Below, in pieces: positions 7,686 through 13,261 of a stretch of DNA of 14,581 nt. The stretch spans positions 1 to 14,581 of the forward strand of contig PKWA01000160.1 in the NCBI GenBank assembly GCA_003131665.1, written 5' to 3'. Source of the DNA: Acidimicrobiaceae bacterium (GTDB lineage Bacteria; Actinomycetota; Acidimicrobiia; Acidimicrobiales; RAAP-2). Every line of letters begins with the position of its first letter. Position 1 is the stretch's first letter. The notes under the pieces are model-generated. The model made no database searches and had not been told where the DNA came from. It worked only from the letters and a program-made list of their open reading frames with translations. The position numbers and the translations under genes are program-made.

Positions 7686-8144
7686 GTGAGTGATGTTGAA
7701 AACGACGAAGTCTTTGATGAAGAAGAGCTCGCAGAGGGCTTCATCGAAGAGATTGTGAGCGAAGAAGAGCTCGAGGACGTCGTCAGCGCCATCGAGGACG
7801 ATGAAGACGCGGACGCCGATGTGGACGTGGACATCGCGGTGGTGGAGTTGAACGAAGACGATGAAGTCGTCACCGCCGTCGTGGTCGTCGAGGAAGAAGA
7901 GGACGAAGTCGACGACGCGGACGTCGAATTGGCCCTCGATGAGGTACTCGCGGAGACGATTCTGCGCACCTCGGTGCCCGAAGATGACGACGAGGCGCCA
8001 ATCGAGGTCGACCCGACGCTCGACACCGCCGAGGCCATCTTGCCCAAACAAGACGATGAGTTCCGCTGTAAGTCGTGTCGACTTCTAAAGAAGACGAGTC
8101 AACTGGCCGATCGGGCCAACATGCTCTGTCGTGACTGTGTCTAA
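7686..8144 (+). CDS. DUF4193-type acidic protein with C-terminal zinc ribbon
   Basis: The 152-residue protein has two parts. Residues 1-118 are extremely acidic and low in complexity, with runs such as EEEL, EDDEDADADVDVD and VVEEEEDEVDDAD. They are probably disordered or weakly helical. Residues 119-152 begin LPKQDDEFRCKSC and end CRDCV, placing four cysteines as C128-x2-C131 and C148-x2-C151, a likely zinc site. The PKQxDEFxCxxC ... CxDC ending is the mark of actinobacterial DUF4193 proteins, whose biochemical role is not known to me. This copy is longer than the roughly 100-residue mycobacterial form because of the enlarged acidic arm. A strong GAAGAGGA site and TACAAT hexamer precede GTG 7686. 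A 13-base direct repeat (GAAGAAGAGCTCG at 7719 and 7761) lies in the acidic part. Confidence 0.85.
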   Translation: MSDVENDEVFDEEELAEGFIEEIVSEEELEDVVSAIEDDEDADADVDVDIAVVELNEDDEVVTAVVVVEEEEDEVDDADVELALDEVLAETILRTSVPEDDDEAPIEVDPTLDTAEAILPKQDDEFRCKSCRLLKKTSQLADRANMLCRDCV

Positions 8145-8186
8145 AGCTCATGCGGGGCCGTACGCCGCGCGTCGCCTCGGCGTGAG

Positions 8187-8597
8187 GTGAAGGTTTCACT
8201 CGTCACCTCGGTGACACCCGAGCTCGAAGTGCTCTGGTTCCGTGCCCATCGAGACGTCAAGGTGAAGCGAGGTGGCCCGGCACTCTTAAAGACCATGGGG
8301 GACACCGGAAACGAAGCTGAACTTCTTTTCAGCGTGGTCAAGTCATCATCTCTGTGGACAGTCAGCGAAAAAGGCCGTATCCACGGCTTTGGCGTCGTGC
8401 ACGGTGACGTCGTGGAGGCGATCTACGTCTCTCCTGAGTTTCGCCGTCAAAAGGTTGCCACCACGTTGGTGAGGGCCCTACTGGCGAGCGACTCGCCCCC
8501 TCTGGACGCGTACGCCTTGCCGGGGGACCGGGCGATGAAGTCGCTCTATGAGTCCCTGGGGTGGAAGGCGCGTCTACTTACGATGCGCGGCGCGTAA
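8187..8597 (+). CDS. GNAT-family N-acetyltransferase
   Basis: The 136-residue protein fits a single GNAT domain. VEAIYVSPEFRRQKVATTLVRALLA (about 76-100) matches motif A: a beta strand, then the acetyl-CoA pyrophosphate loop. Here the loop is RRQKVA instead of the usual Q/RxxGxG/A, so a glycine is replaced by lysine. The C-terminal RAMKSLYESLGWK block (115-127) is the typical motif B region, in which a conserved Tyr often acts as general acid (Tyr121 here is a candidate). The substrate cannot be told. GTG 8187 is the only start in the open frame after the DUF4193 stop, and no Shine-Dalgarno is seen. The last 20 bases overlap the 3' end of the minus-strand gene 8578-9870. Confidence 0.82.
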   Translation: MKVSLVTSVTPELEVLWFRAHRDVKVKRGGPALLKTMGDTGNEAELLFSVVKSSSLWTVSEKGRIHGFGVVHGDVVEAIYVSPEFRRQKVATTLVRALLASDSPPLDAYALPGDRAMKSLYESLGWKARLLTMRGA

Positions 8598-9870
8598 CCG
8601 GGCGCCGCACAACTCGAGTCGGCGGCGGCGGCGGGGGAACCTTCATTCCGAGCAGTTTTGCGAGTTCCGGAATGGCACCCGCGTTGTGCACGGCGACGGC
8701 CCGACTCGCTTCATCACTCGGAATACCCTGGGGCTTGACGTTGCGCCGTATCGAAGTGTCGGCCGTCAGTTCAACGATCTCTCGCCACTGGGTGGGGTCT
8801 TGTTCGGCGCTGAGGGCTTCGGACACCAGTGCCACGACTCGTACGGCAGCGTCGGCGCTGACCCGGGTGGAGACGTCGGGAGGGCGCGCCACCAAACCCA
8901 GGGCTTCCTTCACATTCTTGGACGTGATCGCCGATTCGAGCTTCTCGTTCCATTGGGTGCGCAGGTGGTCTACCCGTGCCGTCAGTGACGTTTGCAGCTC
9001 CTTCAACTGGACACGGGCCTCTTCGTCAAGCGAAACCGTCTTCGCTGAAGTCACGACTGCCCGCAAGTCGCGCAGACGCAGTTCTCGACCGGCGGCGACG
9101 GCGCCGCCCGCGCGATCCTTCCAGAGTGCGAGATTCGTTCTCTTCAGGAGATCCTCGGCGATACGTTCAATCGTGGTGGCGTCAATTGTCGGACGACTCT
9201 GAGCCGTCGCGTTCTTGTTCTGCAGTTCAACGGCCGAACGGACGGCCGGCATCCCACCGCGAAGGAGCTGTTCCGCCACCGGTAGCTGTTCGGGCGACAA
9301 CGTCGCGAGCAGCGCATTTCGGTGGATGGTTGTTAAGGGTGGCTGTTGGGGGCCGCGTGGTCGTTCCGGACGGCTCGTCCTCGCCGTTCTATCGGCACGT
9401 GGTCCTCGGGCCGGTCGTTCACTCGACGTACCGGCCTTGTCCTCCCCGCGAGGTCCTCGCGCGGGTCGATCGCCGGGCGACCTGGTGCCCTCTCTCGGTT
9501 CGCGTTTGGTGGTGGGGCGTTTGGAGCCTTCACGGCGCGATCCCTCGTGGCGATCGTCGTCACGCCGGGCTCCTCGGCCCTTCGGGGCGTAGGTCACTAC
9601 GACGTCCGGCCCCTTCATTACTTCAGGTATGAGTTCGAGCCGTTCGTTTCGCGGGTCGAGGGGAGAGGCGCTCTTGGGCGCCATGACCGAAAGGACTTCA
9701 ATACCTTCCATGTACTGCTCAATGTCCGCACGATAGACGTGACCAATCAACGCGCCGCCGGGAACGAGGGACGCTTGCAAAACACCCTTGGGTAGTTTCG
9801 CGCCCGCCGCTCGCCAGGTAGCGAGGTCGCCATTCAGACTGGTTATTTCGATCTCAATGCGTCGAGACAT
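8578..9870 (-). CDS. Unrecognised basic protein, probable nucleic-acid binder
   Basis: I do not recognise this 430-residue family. Residues 1-97 look like a folded alpha/beta domain (IEIEITSLNGDLATWRAAG, LIGHVYRADIEQY). Residues 98-176 are a highly charged, disordered stretch rich in Arg, Gly and Pro, with the repeated element ERPARGPR or DRPARGPR. Residues 178-410 are predominantly helical, including a charged helix pair near 280-325 (LDEEARVQLKELQTSLTARV). The end has six prolines (412-417) and a basic tail (RVVRRPVTRRAS). The Arg/Gly-rich linker suggests RNA or ribosome contact; this is inference. ATG 9870 is preferred over the upstream TTG 9903, because a -10-like TAGATT (9884-9879, minus strand) lies between them and would exclude the TTG from the message. 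The gene is divergent from the HtrA-like protease. Confidence 0.8.
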   Translation of the reverse strand: MSRRIEIEITSLNGDLATWRAAGAKLPKGVLQASLVPGGALIGHVYRADIEQYMEGIEVLSVMAPKSASPLDPRNERLELIPEVMKGPDVVVTYAPKGRGARRDDDRHEGSRREGSKRPTTKREPREGTRSPGDRPARGPRGEDKAGTSSERPARGPRADRTARTSRPERPRGPQQPPLTTIHRNALLATLSPEQLPVAEQLLRGGMPAVRSAVELQNKNATAQSRPTIDATTIERIAEDLLKRTNLALWKDRAGGAVAAGRELRLRDLRAVVTSAKTVSLDEEARVQLKELQTSLTARVDHLRTQWNEKLESAITSKNVKEALGLVARPPDVSTRVSADAAVRVVALVSEALSAEQDPTQWREIVELTADTSIRRNVKPQGIPSDEASRAVAVHNAGAIPELAKLLGMKVPPPPPPTRVVRRPVTRRAS

Positions 9871-9878
9871 AGGGCTCC

Positions 9879-9884
9879 AATCTA
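9879..9884 (-). promoter_or_regulatory. -10-like hexamer TAGATT for the 430-residue gene
   Basis: On the minus strand TAGATT is followed by eight bases (GGAGCCCT) and then ATG at 9870. A transcript would start one or two bases before the ATG. GGAG lies four bases before the ATG and could serve as a ribosome site only if the transcript starts earlier. The hexamer supports ATG 9870 over the upstream TTG 9903. Confidence 0.4.
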
Positions 9885-9925
9885 GTCGCTCGGCTCTGCG
9901 CAAACATTTCGCTGAGTTTTAGTCC

Positions 9926-9937
9926 AATTTTAAAATT
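9926..9937. repeat. AT-only palindrome in the divergent promoter region
   Basis: AATTTTAAAATT is a perfect 12-base palindrome of A and T in an otherwise GC-rich region, in the 86-base gap between two divergent genes. It ends seven bases before the TAGCAT -10-like hexamer of the protease gene, covering part of where its -35 and spacer would be. It could be an operator, or an easily melted or curved element; this is inference. Confidence 0.4.
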
Positions 9938-9944
9938 CGTTGCG

Positions 9945-9950
9945 TAGCAT
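9945..9950 (+). promoter_or_regulatory. -10-like hexamer TAGCAT for the HtrA-like gene
   Basis: TAGCAT is followed by exactly six bases and then GTG 9957, so a transcript would begin on the start codon. No Shine-Dalgarno sequence is present. No good -35 is seen; an AT palindrome occupies part of the expected -35/spacer area. Confidence 0.5.
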
Positions 9951-9956
9951 GGCATC

Positions 9957-11324
9957 GTGAGTGACACGCCCTCAGATTCCACTGACGAGATCAGCTCGAA
10001 CACAACGCCCGAGATACCCAACACGCACGACGCCGCGACGCCATCACTTGATCGTTCCGGACTCGGAGCCGAGTCAACAACGCCGAGTTGGTCACGGCCG
10101 CCAGAGGTTGTCGGTGACGAGTCTTTCGCAACGAGCGGCAACGACCACTACCCGACACCACCCCCAAGCGCGCACGGCGCTGACGAGGTGGCCCCGGGCA
10201 CGTCACGGGGCAAAAGTCGCGCGCTGTGGTCCACTCGTATCTCGCTTCTCCTGGTTGCCGCCCTGGTCGGGGGGCTCGCGGGCCACTTCGCCTCACCGGC
10301 ATCCAGCGGAACCAGCGCGCTCAGTATCAATGTCGTAGGTGCCGCGCCGGGTGCGGCGTTGTTGCCCAGCGGCATGAGCATTCCCAAACTAGTCGTGAAG
10401 GTCCTTCCCTCCATCGTGAGTATTGACGTGATCGGCCAAGGCAGCGAAGACCAAGGCACCGGGATGATCATCACGAAGGGCGGCCTGGTCCTGACGAACA
10501 ATCACGTCATTGCTGCCGCGGTCGGTGGCGGCACCATCACGGTCACGCGCAGTGGATCGACGAAGAGTGAGCCCGCGACGTTGGTGGGAACCAATCCCAT
10601 TGACGACGTCGCGCTCATTCGTATCGACGGCGCAAAGGGTCTACCCGCGGTGACTTTTGGTAACTCCAACGCTCTGGAGGCCGGCGACGCGGTGGTGGCC
10701 ATTGGTAACGCCCTCGGACTGGCCGCCGGTACGCCCACCGTCACTCAAGGAATCGTCTCCGCACTCGGTCGAACGGTGACCGCGGGCACCAGCACCGCTT
10801 CAGAGACTCTGAACAACATGATTCAAACCGACGCGGCAATCAATCCCGGAAACTCCGGCGGACCCCTGTTGGATTCGAGTGGTGACGTCATTGGCATGAA
10901 TACCGCCGTTGCCGGCACGCTCGCCGACGGTGAAACCACGCAGAACATCGGCTTCGCCATTCCAGTCGCGACCATCGAGTCGCTGCTCGCGTCACTCAAG
11001 GCCGGCGAAAGTGTCGTGAACCACGGCGCCTTCATCGGCGTCGAGATTGAATCGATGACCCCCTCGTTGCAAGCCCAGTACGGCTTCTCAGTGTCGAGTG
11101 GGGCCGTGATCACGAGCATCATCTCGGGCACCGGCGCCGCGGCCGCGGGTCTGCAGCAAGGTGACATTATCGTCGGGATCAACAAGACCTCGATCAGCGG
11201 CGCACAAGACGTGAGTTCGGTCATCTCATCGTTGAAGCCCGGTGATCAGATCACAGTGAATATCGTGCGTGGTACCAAGCACCTGTCCATCAAAGTGACG
11301 CTGGGACACGAACCGGCGAGTTAA
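9957..11324 (+). CDS. HtrA/DegP-like membrane-anchored serine protease with PDZ domain
   Basis: This is a trypsin-fold protease of the HtrA group, expected to act outside the cytoplasmic membrane in protein quality control. The 455-residue order is a hydrophilic, Ser/Thr/Pro-rich cytoplasmic N-terminus (1-89), one membrane segment (about 93-112, ISLLLVAALVGGLAGHF), a protease domain (about 145-345) and one PDZ domain (about 355-450). The triad is visible as His183 in TNNHVI, Asp217 in NPIDDVALI and Ser300 in GNSGGP. The GFAIP strand and the PDZ elements GAFIGVEIE, GLQQGDIIVGIN and LKPGDQITVNIVRG are typical. Actinobacteria usually carry several such paralogues, so I give no symbol. The start is GTG 9957, with a -10 hexamer six bases upstream. 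The stop overlaps the stop of the convergent SDR gene. Confidence 0.94.
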   Translation: MSDTPSDSTDEISSNTTPEIPNTHDAATPSLDRSGLGAESTTPSWSRPPEVVGDESFATSGNDHYPTPPPSAHGADEVAPGTSRGKSRALWSTRISLLLVAALVGGLAGHFASPASSGTSALSINVVGAAPGAALLPSGMSIPKLVVKVLPSIVSIDVIGQGSEDQGTGMIITKGGLVLTNNHVIAAAVGGGTITVTRSGSTKSEPATLVGTNPIDDVALIRIDGAKGLPAVTFGNSNALEAGDAVVAIGNALGLAAGTPTVTQGIVSALGRTVTAGTSTASETLNNMIQTDAAINPGNSGGPLLDSSGDVIGMNTAVAGTLADGETTQNIGFAIPVATIESLLASLKAGESVVNHGAFIGVEIESMTPSLQAQYGFSVSSGAVITSIISGTGAAAAGLQQGDIIVGINKTSISGAQDVSSVISSLKPGDQITVNIVRGTKHLSIKVTLGHEPAS

Positions 11325-12088
11325 GCCAGAGTGGCGATGCCCCCGTCGACCGGCAGCACGACACCGGTGATGTAACTCGCGGCTGGCGAGGCGAGAAAGA
11401 TGGCCGCGCCCGCCATGTCCGAAGGGCGACCGATTCGCTTCATCGGGGCCGCCTCGGCAATGGCGTCGCCAAACGCCTCGAGCGTGGCGCGCATCATCTT
11501 GGACTCAAAGGGGCCGGGCGCGATCGCGTTCACGGTGATCTTGGGCGCCAAGAATTTTGCGAGGTGACGGGTCAACTGGTGAACGCCGGCCTTGGACGCG
11601 GAGTAGGCGTAGGTTTCGAGGGTCGGGACGTGGATGCCGTCGATGGAGCCGATATTGATGACCCGAGAGGGACTCTCACTTGTGGCGTTCGCCTCGAGCA
11701 GGGTGCGCAGATACTTGGTGAGATGAAACACGCCCTTGACGTTGAGAGCCAACACTCGCTCGAAGGCCGCCTCGTCGTACTGATCCATCGGAGCGCCCCA
11801 CGTGGCCCCCGCATTATTGACCAACACATCGAGGTGCGACTCGCGAGAGGCAATCTCGCTCGCCAGGCGTTGACACTCCGCTTCGCTCGACAGATCGGCT
11901 GGTAGGGAAGTGCACGACCCAATCTTTGAGAGCTCTATCGCCAGGGCGTCGCCGACGTCGGCCTTGCGTGAAGAGATATAGACCTTGGCCCCCGCGTCGA
12001 CGAAGCCTCGCGCGATCATCTCGCCGATACCTCGAGATCCACCAGTCACCAGTACGACTTTGCCCGACACGTCAAAGAGTGAGTTCAT
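11321..12088 (-). CDS. RhlG-like short-chain dehydrogenase/reductase
   Basis: This is a 255-residue classical SDR, probably an NADPH-dependent 3-oxoacyl-type reductase. The cofactor motif TGGSRGIG is at 15-22. The SSRKA after the second strand (39-43) has a basic residue favouring NADPH. NNAG is at 91-94. The catalytic residues are Asn116, Ser148, Tyr162 and Lys166 (YSASK). The patterns LVNNAGATWGAP, RVINIGSIDGIHVPTLETY and NAIAPGPFESKMM are those of the RhlG-like subgroup, often annotated as rhamnolipid-type 3-oxoacyl reductase. The real substrate in this organism is unknown. ATG 12088 overlaps the stop of the 63-residue gene (ATGA), implying coupled translation. The 3' end shares a TTAA with the stop of the convergent protease gene. 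Confidence 0.92.
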   Translation of the reverse strand: MNSLFDVSGKVVLVTGGSRGIGEMIARGFVDAGAKVYISSRKADVGDALAIELSKIGSCTSLPADLSSEAECQRLASEIASRESHLDVLVNNAGATWGAPMDQYDEAAFERVLALNVKGVFHLTKYLRTLLEANATSESPSRVINIGSIDGIHVPTLETYAYSASKAGVHQLTRHLAKFLAPKITVNAIAPGPFESKMMRATLEAFGDAIAEAAPMKRIGRPSDMAGAAIFLASPAASYITGVVLPVDGGIATLA

Positions 12089-12276
12089 GGGCCGAAGTGT
12101 AGGTCAGTGACCTCCGTGACTAAAAATGCGGTTCGCGGGCGGGAGAGTTCGGGGTGAAGCTGCTGCGCGATCACCAGGGCCTCGTCGGCGTCAAAGGCCT
12201 CAACGAGCTCTTGGGTCATGCCACGAGAGGGGTCACCCCAAAGGACACGAAACGTGACCGGCGCCGAGGGGCGCAC
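12085..12276 (-). CDS. Small 63-residue protein of unknown function
   Basis: I do not recognise this protein. It is soluble and mixed alpha/beta in appearance: VTFRVLWGD, then a helix-like region (MTQELVEAFDADEALVIAQQL) and a strand (TAFLVTEVTDL). No membrane segment or cysteine is present. Support for it being real: GTG 12276 begins two bases after the upstream stop; its TGA overlaps the SDR start as ATGA; and about 45 of 63 codons end in G or C, as in neighbouring genes. No Shine-Dalgarno is seen, so it may be translated by coupling. An internal ATG at 12219 would give a 44-residue form. It sits in a three-gene minus-strand cluster, which may tie it to the SDR. Confidence 0.55.
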   Translation of the reverse strand: MRPSAPVTFRVLWGDPSRGMTQELVEAFDADEALVIAQQLHPELSRPRTAFLVTEVTDLHFGP

Positions 12277-12278
12277 GG

Positions 12279-12683
12279 TTAATTGGCGACGCGCAGTCGC
12301 GTGATGGAAATCGAGGAGACGTCGGACTTGGCATCGGTGGCAAACTGAGCCCTAATCGTCCATACCCCATTGGTGGTGAAGTTGAATTGGCACTCGACTT
12401 GGCTCTGCTGGACGGGCTGAAACGAGCAGACCAGGTTCGCATTCCCTGAGTTATCCGGCGCCACCGCGACCATGCGAACGACACCACCGGTGTGCTCGGG
12501 CAACACGTCCGCGATGATATTAAAGTTGCCGTTGGAGTTCGAGAGTGCCGCCGGCGCGCTGTTGTCACTGAAGTCAAAGGACAACACGACGTTATTGTTC
12601 CCGGAGTTGTCCGCAACAGCGGGAAGAGCGAATATCCCCACGCTGGACGCTACAAAGAGCGCTGCCAAAAGTACCCGACGCAT
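12279..12683 (-). CDS. Small secreted protein of unknown function
   Basis: The 134-residue precursor begins with a clear Sec signal peptide: MRRV, a hydrophobic core (LLAALFVASSVGIFAL), then PAVA and a likely signal peptidase I cut before DNSGNN. The mature part, about 110 residues, is rich in Asn and Ser, with alternating hydrophobic residues (NVVLSFDFSD, GVVRMVAVAPD, NGVWTIRAQF) suggesting a beta-sandwich. DNSGNNN and DNSGNAN form a short internal repeat. Two cysteines (in LVCSFQ and VECQFNF) lie about 12 residues apart and could form a disulfide. I chose ATG 12683 over the GTG at 12692, because a TATAGT -10 hexamer (12696-12691) overlaps that GTG and would place the transcript start at about the ATG. 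No function can be assigned. Confidence 0.75.
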   Translation of the reverse strand: MRRVLLAALFVASSVGIFALPAVADNSGNNNVVLSFDFSDNSAPAALSNSNGNFNIIADVLPEHTGGVVRMVAVAPDNSGNANLVCSFQPVQQSQVECQFNFTTNGVWTIRAQFATDAKSDVSSISITRLRVAN

Positions 12684-12690
12684 GAGTGCC

Positions 12691-12696
12691 ACTATA
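12691..12696 (-). promoter_or_regulatory. -10 hexamer TATAGT of the secreted-protein cluster
   Basis: TATAGT is a near-consensus -10 on the minus strand. Seven bases separate it from ATG 12683, so the transcript should begin at or one base before the start codon. The alternative GTG at 12692-12690 overlaps the hexamer and cannot be in that transcript. No convincing -35 is seen (GCGAAT at 17-base spacing). It probably drives all three minus-strand genes down to 11321. Confidence 0.55.
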
Positions 12697-12749
12697 CCAG
12701 GATTACGTGTTTTATTCGCCGATAATGTTCGTTATGTAAAGTTAATAAG

Positions 12750-12764
12750 CGACCCATAAGGTCG
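12750..12764. repeat. Inverted repeat 1 upstream of fluC1
   Basis: CGACC-CATAA-GGTCG is a perfect 5-base stem with a 5-base loop. It is the first of three consecutive inverted repeats in the divergent region before the fluoride-channel genes. There is no T-run after it, so it is not a typical terminator. Confidence 0.45.
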
Positions 12765-12769
12765 ACTCA

Positions 12770-12785
12770 GAGACGTTTTCGTCTC
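12770..12785. repeat. Inverted repeat 2 upstream of fluC1
   Basis: GAGACG-TTTT-CGTCTC is a perfect 6-base stem with a TTTT loop, five bases after the first repeat. It could be a hairpin in a leader RNA or a dyad operator. Neither strand shows a U-tract after it, arguing against an intrinsic terminator. Confidence 0.45.
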
Positions 12786-12801
12786 ATCACTTCCCTGATG
12801 A
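12784..12801. repeat. Inverted repeat 3 upstream of fluC1
   Basis: TCATCA-CTTCCC-TGATGA is a 6-base dyad with a 6-base spacer. Its first two bases overlap the end of the second repeat. It lies about 14 bases before the GATAGT hexamer and could be a regulator site covering the -35 area. Confidence 0.35.
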
Positions 12802-12814
12802 ACGGTGGTTGTTC

Positions 12815-12820
12815 GATAGT
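12815..12820 (+). promoter_or_regulatory. -10-like hexamer GATAGT for the fluC pair
   Basis: GATAGT is one base from TATAGT and lies 12 bases before ATG 12833, giving a leader of about six bases. A shifted reading, TAGTTT (12817-12822), also fits TANNNT. Neither has a good -35. The hexamer argues against the upstream TTG at 12809 as the start. Confidence 0.3.
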
Positions 12821-12832
12821 TTCGTAGTAGCC

Positions 12833-13261
12833 ATGCACGCGAATGTCACTCTGAAGCCGCGTGAATTTGTCATGGCATTGTCATCAGCGGCGCTCGGCGG
12901 ATTCTGCGGCACGCTGCTGCGCGACTTGCTCACTTCGCTAGAACACTTGCCGTCGCCAACGTTGAACTCCGTTACCTGGCCCCAAGAGATCCCTTGGATG
13001 CTGTTGGGCATCAATGTGGTGGGCGCGTTCCTCGCCACCCGGCTGCTTCGAGGACCTCTTCGCCACCACGATCCCAACGACCGCACCCGCATCCTCGTCA
13101 TAACTGGTTTCTTTGGGGGACTGACCTCGTATTCAGGGCTCTTCCTATCGCTCTCGGCCCTCTGGCACGTCTGTGTCGGCGGTTGCCTCGCCGTGGCTGC
13201 AGGAGCCGTTCTCAGCGGCGTGCTGGCGGGATGGCTCGGTTTGATGAGGTTCCGGCGATGA
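12833..13261 (+). CDS. crcB1: Fluoride ion channel subunit FluC/CrcB, first copy
   Basis: This is a four-helix Fluc/CrcB membrane protein that lets fluoride leave the cell. From ATG 12833 it has 142 residues. LGGFCGTLLRDLL is the first-helix signature (GGxxGxxxR). GINVVGAF carries the conserved pore Asn61. GFFGGLTSYSGLF is the third-helix break, which in typical channels reads TTFSTF; here both Phe-box positions differ (Tyr100, Leu103). The fourth helix is about 112-136. The start is uncertain: the frame is open from TTG 12809, ATG 12833 follows a -10-like hexamer, and ATG 12872 would give the shortest family-like N-terminus. The stop overlaps the next start as ATGA, as expected for subunits of one heterodimer. 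Confidence 0.88.
   Translation: MHANVTLKPREFVMALSSAALGGFCGTLLRDLLTSLEHLPSPTLNSVTWPQEIPWMLLGINVVGAFLATRLLRGPLRHHDPNDRTRILVITGFFGGLTSYSGLFLSLSALWHVCVGGCLAVAAGAVLSGVLAGWLGLMRFRR

Noticed and set aside
7622..8047. A Ser/Thr-rich 141-residue open frame on the minus strand opposite the DUF4193 gene.
   Set aside because: Its low-complexity Ser/Thr content is what the complement of Asp/Glu codons gives; the plus-strand gene has a good ribosome site and a family-specific C-terminus.
8561..9795. Several overlapping plus-strand open frames (up to 218 residues), rich in Arg, Ser and Pro.
   Set aside because: They are shadows of the continuous 430-residue minus-strand gene, which has a promoter-like hexamer and an ordered domain layout.
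12233..12616. A 127-residue minus-strand frame overlapping the secreted protein and the 63-residue gene.
   Set aside because: It is rich in Ser, Thr, Pro and Arg, lacks a signal peptide or domain, and is out of frame with a well-supported secreted protein.
12684..12692. GTG 12692 as the start of the secreted protein.
   Set aside because: It overlaps the TATAGT -10 hexamer; ATG 12683 sits at the predicted transcript start and gives a normal signal peptide.
12770..12785. An intrinsic terminator formed by GAGACG-TTTT-CGTCTC.
   Set aside because: No T-run follows on either strand, and it lies between divergent promoters where no upstream gene would end.
12750..12801. A crcB fluoride riboswitch upstream of the fluC pair.
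   Set aside because: The conserved GGxGAUG segment, the AAAC link and the UGAUGGCCUC-type end are not present in the right order. The hairpins are reported as unexplained repeats instead.
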